DNA of 5,184 nucleotides from Bacillota bacterium (GTDB taxonomy: Bacteria > Bacillota > Clostridia > Tissierellales > Peptoniphilaceae): the NCBI GenBank assembly GCA_023393815.1, contig JAEXBU010000091.1, positions 1-5,184 of the forward strand. Reading direction: 5' to 3'. This document shows, one piece after another, positions 1-4,585 of this stretch (positions within the stretch are counted from its first letter, which is position 1; the number at the start of each line of letters is the position of its first letter). Under the pieces are notes generated by a model. The model was given only the letters and a program-made list of their open reading frames with translations. It ran no database searches and had not been told where the DNA came from. Both the position numbers and the translations under genes were made by a program.

Positions 1-669
1 CCGTTGTACTGTAGAGTTCGGTTGCGAATCGGCGGCTTCCGCCCCGCTCAGGATTCCTTCCCCCTTTAAAGCTTTGAGCGCACCTTCCATGACGAATACC
101 AAGCCTTGCCCGCCGGCATCGACGACACCCGCCTCTTTTAATACTGGAAGAAGATTCGGCGTGTTTGCCAAGGACGCCTTGGCGCAATCCAAAACGGCTT
201 CGGCAAATAAAATGAGATCGTTGTATTTCTTCGCATGTTTCACGGCAAAATCGGCACTTTCGCGACCGACTGTGAGAATCGTCCCTTCCGTCGGCTTCAT
301 AACGGCCAGATAAGTCATTTCCGACGCTTTTTTCATCGCTTGAGCCAAAGCCGTTACATTAATTACCTTTTGCCCTTGAAGGCCTTCGGCAAACCCTCGG
401 AACAATTGTGATAAAATGACACCACTATTGCCCCGCGCGCCCATAAGCGCCCCGCGGCTCATCTCTCCGGCGAGGGAACTTAAATCCGTTGTACCGGATG
501 CAGTCACTTGTTTCACGGCACTGGCGATGGTTTTAGACATATTGGTCCCCGTATCCCCGTCCGGAACGGGAAAGACGTTTAAATCGTTAACGCGTTCTTT
601 ATTTTGCTCTAAATAGTTTGAAGCACTGATCAGTGCTTCCTTAAATTCTTTTACTGTAATCTGATCCAT
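1..669 (-). CDS. fakA: Fatty acid kinase ATP-binding subunit FakA (YloV/DAK family), N-terminal 223 residues, 3' end outside window
   Basis: FakA binds ATP and phosphorylates fatty acids presented by a FakB (DegV-family) partner, giving acyl-phosphates for phospholipid synthesis in the cytoplasm. The reading frame is open from the ATG at 669 to the window edge. The visible part is a DhaL-type nucleotide-binding domain (about residues 8-200). It contains NVFPVPDGDTGTNM (31-44), whose Asp37 and Asp39 are the expected magnesium ligands, then GARGNSG (77-83), KPTEGTIL (125-132) and DAGGQGL (184-190). Known FakA proteins are about 550 residues, so the middle and C-terminal domains lie beyond the window. 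After residue 205 the sequence turns into a polar linker, as expected between domains. The start is supported by AGAGG seven bases upstream, overlapping the asp23 stop. Only 10 bases separate it from asp23, so the two are co-transcribed, as yloU-yloV are in B. subtilis. The motifs make the family firm; the fatty acid kinase role is taken from characterised homologues. No FakB gene is in view. Confidence 0.93.
   Translation of the reverse strand, partial: MDQITVKEFKEALISASNYLEQNKERVNDLNVFPVPDGDTGTNMSKTIASAVKQVTASGTTDLSSLAGEMSRGALMGARGNSGVILSQLFRGFAEGLQGQKVINVTALAQAMKKASEMTYLAVMKPTEGTILTVGRESADFAVKHAKKYNDLILFAEAVLDCAKASLANTPNLLPVLKEAGVVDAGGQGLVFVMEGALKALKGEGILSGAEAADSQPNSTVQR
620..639. repeat. 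20-bp perfect palindrome inside early fakA
   Basis: GAAGCACTGATCAGTGCTTC reads identically on both strands, with 10-base arms and no spacer, centred on TGATCA. It covers codons 11-17 of fakA (E-A-L-I-S-A-S region). Flanking bases 619 (t) and 640 (c) break the symmetry. As RNA it could only form a hairpin by opening the central bases. It could be a protein-binding site, or simply chance imposed on codons; nothing in the sequence decides this. Confidence 0.5.
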
Positions 670-679
670 AAACCTACCT

Positions 680-1033
680 CTAATTCATCCGTATACCTTC
701 AACCAATACCTCGATTTCATCGACGTCTAAACCGGTCAAAGACTCTACATTAAATCGTACGGCGTCAATAATATTTTGTCCGACGGTCGAAATGCGGATG
801 CCATATTCAATAATCACGTGAAGTTGAATGTGCACGCGTTCGTTTTCCGTATGCACTTCGATTCCGCGCGTTAAATTTTCAAATTTCAGCAATTGGAAAA
901 TGCCATCCGTGGCATTTTTAGAGGCCATGCCCACGACGCCATAGCTTTCCATGGCGGAAATACCTGCGATTGTGGCGATCACTTGATTGTCTATGGTAAT
1001 ATTGCCCTTTTCGTTTGGGATCGTAATTTGCAT
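680..1033 (-). CDS. Asp23/YloU-family envelope stress protein
   Basis: A 117-residue protein of the Asp23/YloU family (Asp23 is alkaline shock protein 23). In staphylococci Asp23 is an abundant protein held at the membrane by AmaP and linked to cell-wall stress; the YloU member next to FakA is less well understood. The pattern is typical: an N-terminal G-x-I-x-I-x-x-x-V-I segment (10-19), the segment I-A-G-I-S-A-M-E-S-Y-G-V-V-G-M (22-36), a central beta-rich V-H-I-Q-L-H-V-I-I-E-Y-G (67-78), and the V-D-E-I-E-V-L-V-E-G-I ending (104-114). There is no signal peptide or membrane segment. Length agrees with the family (about 115-120). The start has AAAGGAG at 1047-1041, seven bases upstream, and a good extended -10 promoter above it. 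It is the first gene of an operon with fakA. The gene name asp23 or yloU is a family label, not proof of a specific function. Codons 39-46 encode a terminator-like hairpin, described separately. Confidence 0.93.
   Translation of the reverse strand: MQITIPNEKGNITIDNQVIATIAGISAMESYGVVGMASKNATDGIFQLLKFENLTRGIEVHTENERVHIQLHVIIEYGIRISTVGQNIIDAVRFNVESLTGLDVDEIEVLVEGIRMN
897..919 (-). other. Terminator-like hairpin within the asp23 coding sequence
   Basis: On the minus strand the bases fold as AAAATGCCA, loop CGGA, TGGCATTTT: a perfect 9-bp stem with a four-base loop. The 3' side ends in TTTT, followed by CC. It lies about 145 bases downstream of the predicted asp23 start point and spans asp23 codons 39-46 (K-N-A-T-D-G-I-F). 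The U tract is short and part of it is in the stem, so any termination would be partial. On the plus strand the same hairpin is followed by five T residues and could stop antisense transcripts. Coding constraint alone could also explain it. Confidence 0.4.
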
Positions 1034-1068
1034 GATTCGTCTCCTTTCCGCTGTTGGGAATTACGGTT

Positions 1069-1097
1069 ATTATATCACATAGGACGCAGGGAAAAAA
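1069..1097 (-). promoter_or_regulatory. Extended -10 promoter for asp23-fakA
   Basis: On the minus strand a consensus TATAAT (1074-1069) is preceded by TGA, giving TGnTATAAT, a full extended -10 element. Seventeen bases upstream the -35 position holds only TTTTTT (1097-1092), a poor match to TTGACA, which is usual for extended -10 promoters. Transcription would start near 1062, leaving a leader of about 29 bases with the AAAGGAG site. This is a sigma-A type promoter by inspection. Confidence 0.75.
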
Positions 1098-1108
1098 CCG
1101 ATGGTTGA

Positions 1109-1137
1109 TTGCAATTTATTTTTCTCTATGGTAAAAT
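1109..1137 (+). promoter_or_regulatory. Sigma-A type promoter for rpmB (and the downstream dehydrogenase)
   Basis: TTGCAA (1109-1114) and TAAAAT (1132-1137) are spaced by exactly 17 bases. TG at 1129-1130 makes an extended -10 (TGgTAAAAT). The start point would be near 1144, giving a leader of about 28 bases before rpmB. It points away from the asp23 promoter; the two -35 positions are only 11 bases apart, so polymerases at the two promoters would be close enough to interfere. Confidence 0.75.
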
Positions 1138-1156
1138 AATTCGAATTGAAAATGTC

Positions 1157-1166
1157 GGAGGAGGTG
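1157..1166 (+). promoter_or_regulatory. Ribosome binding site that fixes the rpmB start
   Basis: GGAGGAGGTG is a near-perfect anti-16S match five bases before the ATG at 1172. It settles the start there, because the same frame is open upstream to an ATG at 1109. That earlier ATG overlaps the promoter -35, lies upstream of the predicted transcript start, and would add 21 residues not found in L28. Confidence 0.9.
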
Positions 1167-1171
1167 TAAGA

Positions 1172-1363
1172 ATGGCAAAAAGATGTGAAATCTGCGGAAA
1201 AGAAAAAAAATTCGGTAACTCGGTTTCCTTCTCCCACAAAAGAGGAAATAGATCCTGGTCTCCGAACCTTCAACGCGTCCGCGCCGTCGTGAACGGGTCA
1301 AAAAAAAGAATTTACGTATGTACGCGTTGCCTGAGATCCGGCAAGGTTGAACGCGCCCTTTAA
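1172..1363 (+). CDS. rpmB: 50S ribosomal protein L28, zinc-ribbon (C+) form
   Basis: L28 is a small basic protein of the large ribosomal subunit. The 63-residue product has the normal length and family signature: M-A-K-R-C-E-I-C-G-K at the N-terminus, S-F-S-H-K-R (19-24), a W-S-P-N-L-Q-R-V-R segment (29-37), and the L-R-S-G-K-V-E-R C-terminal motif (54-61). Two Cys-x-x-Cys pairs (C5/C8 and C50/C53) form the zinc site of the C+ version; the B. subtilis RpmB I recall lacks these pairs. The gene has its own promoter and a strong ribosome binding site, and is followed five bases after the stop by a terminator-like hairpin. It is divergent from asp23 and on the opposite strand to the surrounding operons, exactly as in the B. 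subtilis rpmB region. A downstream dehydrogenase gene shares its orientation. Confidence 0.97.
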   Translation: MAKRCEICGKEKKFGNSVSFSHKRGNRSWSPNLQRVRAVVNGSKKRIYVCTRCLRSGKVERAL

Positions 1364-1368
1364 TCGGA

Positions 1369-1395
1369 AGTCGATTCATGTGAATCGGCTTTTTT
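1369..1395 (+). terminator. Intrinsic terminator or attenuator after rpmB
   Basis: AGTCGATTC (1369-1377), loop atgt and GAATCGGCT (1382-1390) form a 9-bp stem with one G-U pair, followed by an unbroken T run (1390-1395). It begins five bases after the rpmB stop. The next gene's ribosome binding site starts only about 12 bases later, so the hairpin acts either as the rpmB terminator with partial read-through or as an attenuator for the dehydrogenase gene. Confidence 0.8.
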
Positions 1396-1418
1396 GTTGT
1401 TCTCTGTAGGAGGTTTGT

Positions 1419-2366
1419 ATGAAACTTTTTATCTCGAGTCGTATCCCCGATGAAATTCGTAGCCGTTTAGAAGGTATCGATATCCGTTACAACGATAGCA
1501 ATGATCCCCTGACGAAAGCGGAGATTATTGAAGGGCTCCAAGGAATGGATGCACTGATTTGTCCCCTTTCCGACAAGATCGACAAAGAAGTTATTGATGG
1601 CGCTTCGAATTTAAAGCTGATTTTAAATTACGGTGCCGGTTTCGACAACATCGATATTGACTATGCTCGCGAAAAGGGCATCGTCGTATGCAATGCGCCG
1701 GCACCTTCTTCCGCCGTATCTACGGCAGAATTTACCTTTGCATTAATGCTTGCACAAGCACGGAAACTGGTCAATGGCGATAAAGATTTAAGAAATGGCG
1801 GCTTTAAAGGTTGGCGCCCAACGTATTTTCTGGGTCAACAGCTGAAAGGAAAAACCTTGGGAATCTTCGGTATGGGTCGAATTGGTCAAAACTTGGCAAA
1901 GCGTGCCCTGGCTTTTGAGATGAAAGTCATCTATTATTCGAGGAACCGCAAAGATGCCATCGAAGACTGTGGCGCAGTCTATGTTTCCTTTGATGAACTT
2001 CTTCAGGAATCGGACTTCATCAGCGTGCATTCCGCCTTCGTTCCCGAATTGAAACATGCTTTTAACGCCGATGCTTTTAAGGCCATGAAACCGACCGCGA
2101 CCTTTATTAATGCGGCGCGAGGTCCGCTCGTCGATGAACAGGCTTTGGCGGATGCATTAAAATCTGGTACCATTGCCGGCGCTGCATTGGACGTGTATGA
2201 ATTTGAACCGGAAGTGACTGCCGAGTTGTTGGATTTAAACAATGTCACCCTGGCTCCCCATTTAGGCAATGCCACCGTGGAAGCTCGACTTGAAATGGGC
2301 AACGCCTGCGTCGATAATCTGGAAGATTTTCTGGCCGGGAAGAAACCGAGAAACCAAGTCAATTAG
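1419..2366 (+). CDS. D-isomer-specific 2-hydroxyacid dehydrogenase, substrate unknown
   Basis: A 315-residue member of the D-2-hydroxyacid dehydrogenase family, cytoplasmic enzymes that reversibly reduce 2-keto acids (glyoxylate, pyruvate, hydroxypyruvate and similar) with NAD(P)H. The substrate-binding domain is about residues 1-100 and 285-315, and includes N-Y-G-A-G-F-D-N-I-D (70-79). The Rossmann domain lies between, with G-M-G-R-I-G at 151-156. The expected catalytic residues are all present: Arg234 (N-A-A-R-G), Glu263 (D-V-Y-E-F-E-P) and His281 (A-P-H-L-G-N-A-T). After the second Rossmann strand the sequence is Y-Y-S-R-N-R (172-177) instead of an acidic residue, which suggests NADPH use, as in glyoxylate/hydroxypyruvate reductases. 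Length is normal and nothing is broken. The start has AGGAGG at 1408-1413, five bases before ATG. No separate promoter is visible; it probably depends on read-through from rpmB. It sits where the canonical block has no such gene (B. subtilis has spoVM there). Family certain, substrate and physiological role not determinable. Confidence 0.93.
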   Translation: MKLFISSRIPDEIRSRLEGIDIRYNDSNDPLTKAEIIEGLQGMDALICPLSDKIDKEVIDGASNLKLILNYGAGFDNIDIDYAREKGIVVCNAPAPSSAVSTAEFTFALMLAQARKLVNGDKDLRNGGFKGWRPTYFLGQQLKGKTLGIFGMGRIGQNLAKRALAFEMKVIYYSRNRKDAIEDCGAVYVSFDELLQESDFISVHSAFVPELKHAFNADAFKAMKPTATFINAARGPLVDEQALADALKSGTIAGAALDVYEFEPEVTAELLDLNNVTLAPHLGNATVEARLEMGNACVDNLEDFLAGKKPRNQVN

Positions 2367-2376
2367 TATTTTTCCG

Positions 2377-2400
2377 AAAAAAGCCCTTCGGGGCTTTTTT
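2377..2400 (+). terminator. Bidirectional UUCG-tetraloop terminator after the dehydrogenase gene
   Basis: AAAAAAGCCC, loop TTCG, GGGCTTTTTT: a perfect 10-bp stem whose top is the extra-stable C(UUCG)G tetraloop, with six T residues on the 3' side. It starts 11 bases after the dehydrogenase stop. Because the flanks are A6 and T6 it also works in reverse, serving as a second terminator for the converging thiN operon. Confidence 0.92.
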
Positions 2401-2408
2401 CATTGCAG

Positions 2409-2438
2409 AAAAAAAGATCGGACATTCTCCGATCTTTT
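2409..2438 (-). terminator. Intrinsic terminator of the prkC-rsgA-rpe-thiN operon, overlapping the thiN stop codon
   Basis: On the minus strand AAAAGATCGGA (2438-2428), a five-base loop, and TCCGATCTTTT (2422-2412) form a perfect 11-bp stem, continuing into a run of seven T residues (2415-2409). The stem begins inside the thiN TAA (2439-2437), so there is essentially no 3' untranslated region before it. The bidirectional hairpin at 2377-2400 follows as backup. Confidence 0.92.
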
Positions 2439-3072
2439 ACGCATCCTTCGAGTGAATCATAAGCATGACACCTGTGTGTACATCCACCCTTCCCTCTTCG
2501 GCGAGCAATTCATTGCTGACGCCGCGAGTTTTTTTTCTATAGAGTTTTAAGTGACTGACTTCGTATTTCAATCCATGGGTGGAGATGTCGATCACATCGC
2601 TGACGGGAATGAAGCTCATGTAGGTGAAGCCCTCTTTTTTCAACACATAGGTTCCCGGTCCGACCATACGCAAGCGATTATTTTCGTCAATCAATGTAAT
2701 AGAAGCCGACACATCTACGTAAGCTTCTAAGGATAAAATCGTCGCTATGCTATGATCCCATCGGCTCCCCGTGGCACCGAGAATGTGAATTTCTTCGGGA
2801 TTATAGGAGAGCATACGCGTCATTGCCATTTCCGTATCCGTCTCGTCTTTCATGGGAGAAAGCACTTCGACGGGAAGTCCCTTTTCCTTCATCTCCTTTA
2901 CTCGCTTGGAACTGTCGAAGTCGCCGATAACCAGCTTTAATTTATTCGACACATGAGACAACACGTCATAACCGCTGTCGGCACAAATAATTCCGTCGGC
3001 CCAACGAATTTCCTTCTCCAACAAGTCTTCGGACGGTCGTCTTCCGCCGGTTAAAATAAGTCCTCGCTTCAT
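2437..3072 (-). CDS. thiN: Thiamine pyrophosphokinase (thiamine diphosphokinase)
   Basis: ThiN transfers diphosphate from ATP to thiamine, making thiamine diphosphate (the coenzyme of transketolase and pyruvate-processing enzymes) and AMP in the cytoplasm; it lets cells use salvaged thiamine. The 211-residue length is typical. Visible motifs in order: G-G-R-R-P near the N-terminus (9-13), C-A-D-S-G (30-34), G-D-F-D-S (50-54), the D-E-T-D-T-E-M-A metal/ATP segment (76-83), G-A-T-G-S-R-W-D-H (99-107), and the C-terminal thiamine-binding domain with T-R-G-V-S-N-E (182-188). It is the last gene of the operon; its ATG overlaps the rpe stop as ATGA, and the upstream Shine-Dalgarno is weak (GAGATG at best), so translation probably depends on coupling to rpe. 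It matches B. subtilis YloS/ThiN by position as well as motif. One deviation: serine replaces the second glycine of the common A-D-G-G motif (here A-D-S-G). Confidence 0.95.
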   Translation of the reverse strand: MKRGLILTGGRRPSEDLLEKEIRWADGIICADSGYDVLSHVSNKLKLVIGDFDSSKRVKEMKEKGLPVEVLSPMKDETDTEMAMTRMLSYNPEEIHILGATGSRWDHSIATILSLEAYVDVSASITLIDENNRLRMVGPGTYVLKKEGFTYMSFIPVSDVIDISTHGLKYEVSHLKLYRKKTRGVSNELLAEEGRVDVHTGVMLMIHSKDA

Positions 3073-3710
3073 AAACGTTTTAACATCTCGATGGCACGCG
3101 CCGGATCTTCGTGTTTAAAAATAAAAGAACCCGCAACCAAGCTGTCACATCCGGCATATACCATGGACGCGCCGGTCCTTTCATTGATCCCACCGTCTAC
3201 CATAATTTCCAGATCGGCACGATCGGTCATGGATCGAAGCTGTTTCGCCTTTTCCATAGTCGAAGGAATAAACGACTGGCCGCCGAACCCCGGATTTACA
3301 CTCATGAGCAAGACCAAATCCACATCGTCCAATAAATAGCGGATCGATTCCGGATTTTGCGACGGATTCAAACTGATGCCCGCCATCACGCCGGCGTCTT
3401 TGATCCGGTAGATCAAACGATGGGCATGGATGGTCGAATCCGTATGAAAAGTGATACGATCAGCCCCGGCCTGAATATACGCATCGACGGAGTCTTCGGG
3501 TTTTTCGATCATCAAATGTACGTCAAACGGAATGGTCGTGATCGGACGAATTGCCTGAATGATCGGAGGGCCGAATGTTAAATTCGGCACATATTTTCCG
3601 TCCATAACATCAATGTGAATATAATCCACTTTTGCATCCTCTAAAAATGCGATGGATTCACCTAATCTGGAAAAATCAGCCGATAAAATCGACGGGGCTA
3701 CTAACGCCAT
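3069..3710 (-). CDS. rpe: Ribulose-phosphate 3-epimerase
   Basis: Rpe interconverts ribulose 5-phosphate and xylulose 5-phosphate in the pentose phosphate pathway. It is a TIM-barrel metalloenzyme of 213 residues, close to the family length. Signature elements: A-P-S-I-L-S-A-D-F (5-13), I-H-I-D-V-M-D-G (31-38) with metal ligands His32 and Asp34 (also catalytic), D-V-H-L-M (63-67) with His65, V-N-P-G-F-G-G-Q (138-145) for the flexible phosphate-side loop, V-D-G-G-I-N (171-176) with the second catalytic Asp172, and the phosphate-binding end A-G-S-F-I-F (193-198). All active-site residues are in place. The start is supported by AAAGGAG (3725-3719), eight bases upstream and located inside the end of rsgA; the two genes overlap by 10 bases. 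Downstream it overlaps thiN by 4 bases. Pairing with thiN is functionally sensible, since transketolase, the next enzyme, needs thiamine diphosphate. Confidence 0.97.
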   Translation of the reverse strand: MALVAPSILSADFSRLGESIAFLEDAKVDYIHIDVMDGKYVPNLTFGPPIIQAIRPITTIPFDVHLMIEKPEDSVDAYIQAGADRITFHTDSTIHAHRLIYRIKDAGVMAGISLNPSQNPESIRYLLDDVDLVLLMSVNPGFGGQSFIPSTMEKAKQLRSMTDRADLEIMVDGGINERTGASMVYAGCDSLVAGSFIFKHEDPARAIEMLKRL

Positions 3711-4585
3711 TTCTCATTCTCCTTTGCTACTAGCTCTTCATAAAAACGCCGATAATTTTCGAAGCGACTCGTGGCGATGCGGCTGCTCTCGTAGGCTTCC
3801 CGCACGGCACAGCCCGGTTCTTTAATATGGCGGCAATCTTGAAATTTACAGTTTTTCATGTAGGGCACAAATTCTCGAAAATGCGCATCTAAGTCCGTCG
3901 ATGGAATCGACGAAATCTCAATACTCGAAAAGCCGGGTGTGTCAAAAAGATAGATTCCATCGGAACCCGAAAAGATTTCCGTGTGCCGAGTCGTGTGCTT
4001 TCCACGATTCGTCTTCTCGCTGACCGTTCCGGTTTCCATGCCAAGATTCAAGACGCGGTTTAGAAATGTAGTCTTCCCCGATCCGGATACGCCGCTTAAA
4101 ACCGTAGTCTTATGCGAAAGCATGGCGCGCAGACTCTCCACCGATTTTTCGTCTTTCTCAGATAGGCGCATAACAGGATAGCCACAATCTTCGTAAAGCG
4201 CGCAAAGCCCTTCCGCCTCGTGAATGTCTATATCGTATTTCGAAATAACCGGAATAATCACGATACCTTGTTGTTCGTAATAGGCGAGCATTTTATCCGC
4301 TAAATAGAGATTGTATTTGGGATTAGCCGTAGGAATAAAGAGGAAGACCTGATCTACATTGGCCACCGGTGGCCGAAGCAAACTATTTTTCCGCGGAAAA
4401 ATTTCTTCGACGGAATTTAATCGATCGCCATCGTCGATGGAAAGCTCTACGTAGTCGCCGACGACGGGTTTTCGTTTTTGATGACGAAAAATCCCTCGCG
4501 CGCGGGTTTCATAGACTTCGCCGTCTTCCGCCGTGACGTAGTAAAAGCCGCCGAGTAACTTCGTGATTCGACCTTTTTTCTTCAT
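3701..4585 (-). CDS. rsgA: Ribosome small-subunit-dependent GTPase RsgA (CpgA/YloQ)
   Basis: RsgA is a circularly permuted GTPase that checks late 30S subunit maturation; in B. subtilis the homologue CpgA is phosphorylated by PrkC and also affects cell-wall formation. The 294-residue protein shows the family layout: an N-terminal OB-fold (about 1-75) with the R-x-N-x-L-x-R-P motif (65-72), then the G domain in permuted order. G4 is S-K-Y-D (115-118), where serine replaces the usual asparagine of NKxD; G1 is G-V-S-G-S-G-K-T (165-172); the switch segment is G-K-H-T-T-R (195-200); G3 is D-T-P-G (215-218). The C-terminal zinc site is C246, C251, H253, C259 (C-x4-C-x-H-x5-C). The ATG overlaps the kinase stop by one base (TAATG), with GGTGA seven bases upstream, so translation is coupled. 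The last 10 bases overlap rpe. Identity is certain. Confidence 0.96.
   Translation of the reverse strand: MKKKGRITKLLGGFYYVTAEDGEVYETRARGIFRHQKRKPVVGDYVELSIDDGDRLNSVEEIFPRKNSLLRPPVANVDQVFLFIPTANPKYNLYLADKMLAYYEQQGIVIIPVISKYDIDIHEAEGLCALYEDCGYPVMRLSEKDEKSVESLRAMLSHKTTVLSGVSGSGKTTFLNRVLNLGMETGTVSEKTNRGKHTTRHTEIFSGSDGIYLFDTPGFSSIEISSIPSTDLDAHFREFVPYMKNCKFQDCRHIKEPGCAVREAYESSRIATSRFENYRRFYEELVAKENEKWR

Noticed and set aside
74..616. Plus-strand open frames at 74-313 and 416-616
   Set aside because: They are antisense to the DhaL domain of fakA, whose frame is uninterrupted and carries all family motifs.
1109..1171. Longer rpmB start at the ATG at 1109, giving 84 residues
   Set aside because: The extra 21 residues are not part of L28, the ATG lies in the -35 element upstream of the likely transcript start, and the strong GGAGGAGGTG site belongs to the ATG at 1172.
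2003..2362. Minus-strand open frame of 119 codons antisense to the dehydrogenase
   Set aside because: It is fully covered by the dehydrogenase with intact catalytic motifs and has low-complexity Ser/Ala composition typical of an antisense frame.
2367..2436. A spoVM-like small gene expected between thiN and rpmB in sporulating Bacillus
   Set aside because: The gap is only 70 bases and is filled by two terminators; no 26-residue amphipathic reading frame with a ribosome binding site is present.
3896..3914. Short inverted repeat CGTCGAT/ATCGACG in rsgA
   Set aside because: Seven-base arms around a three-base loop in coding sequence are close to chance expectation, with no T run or other support.
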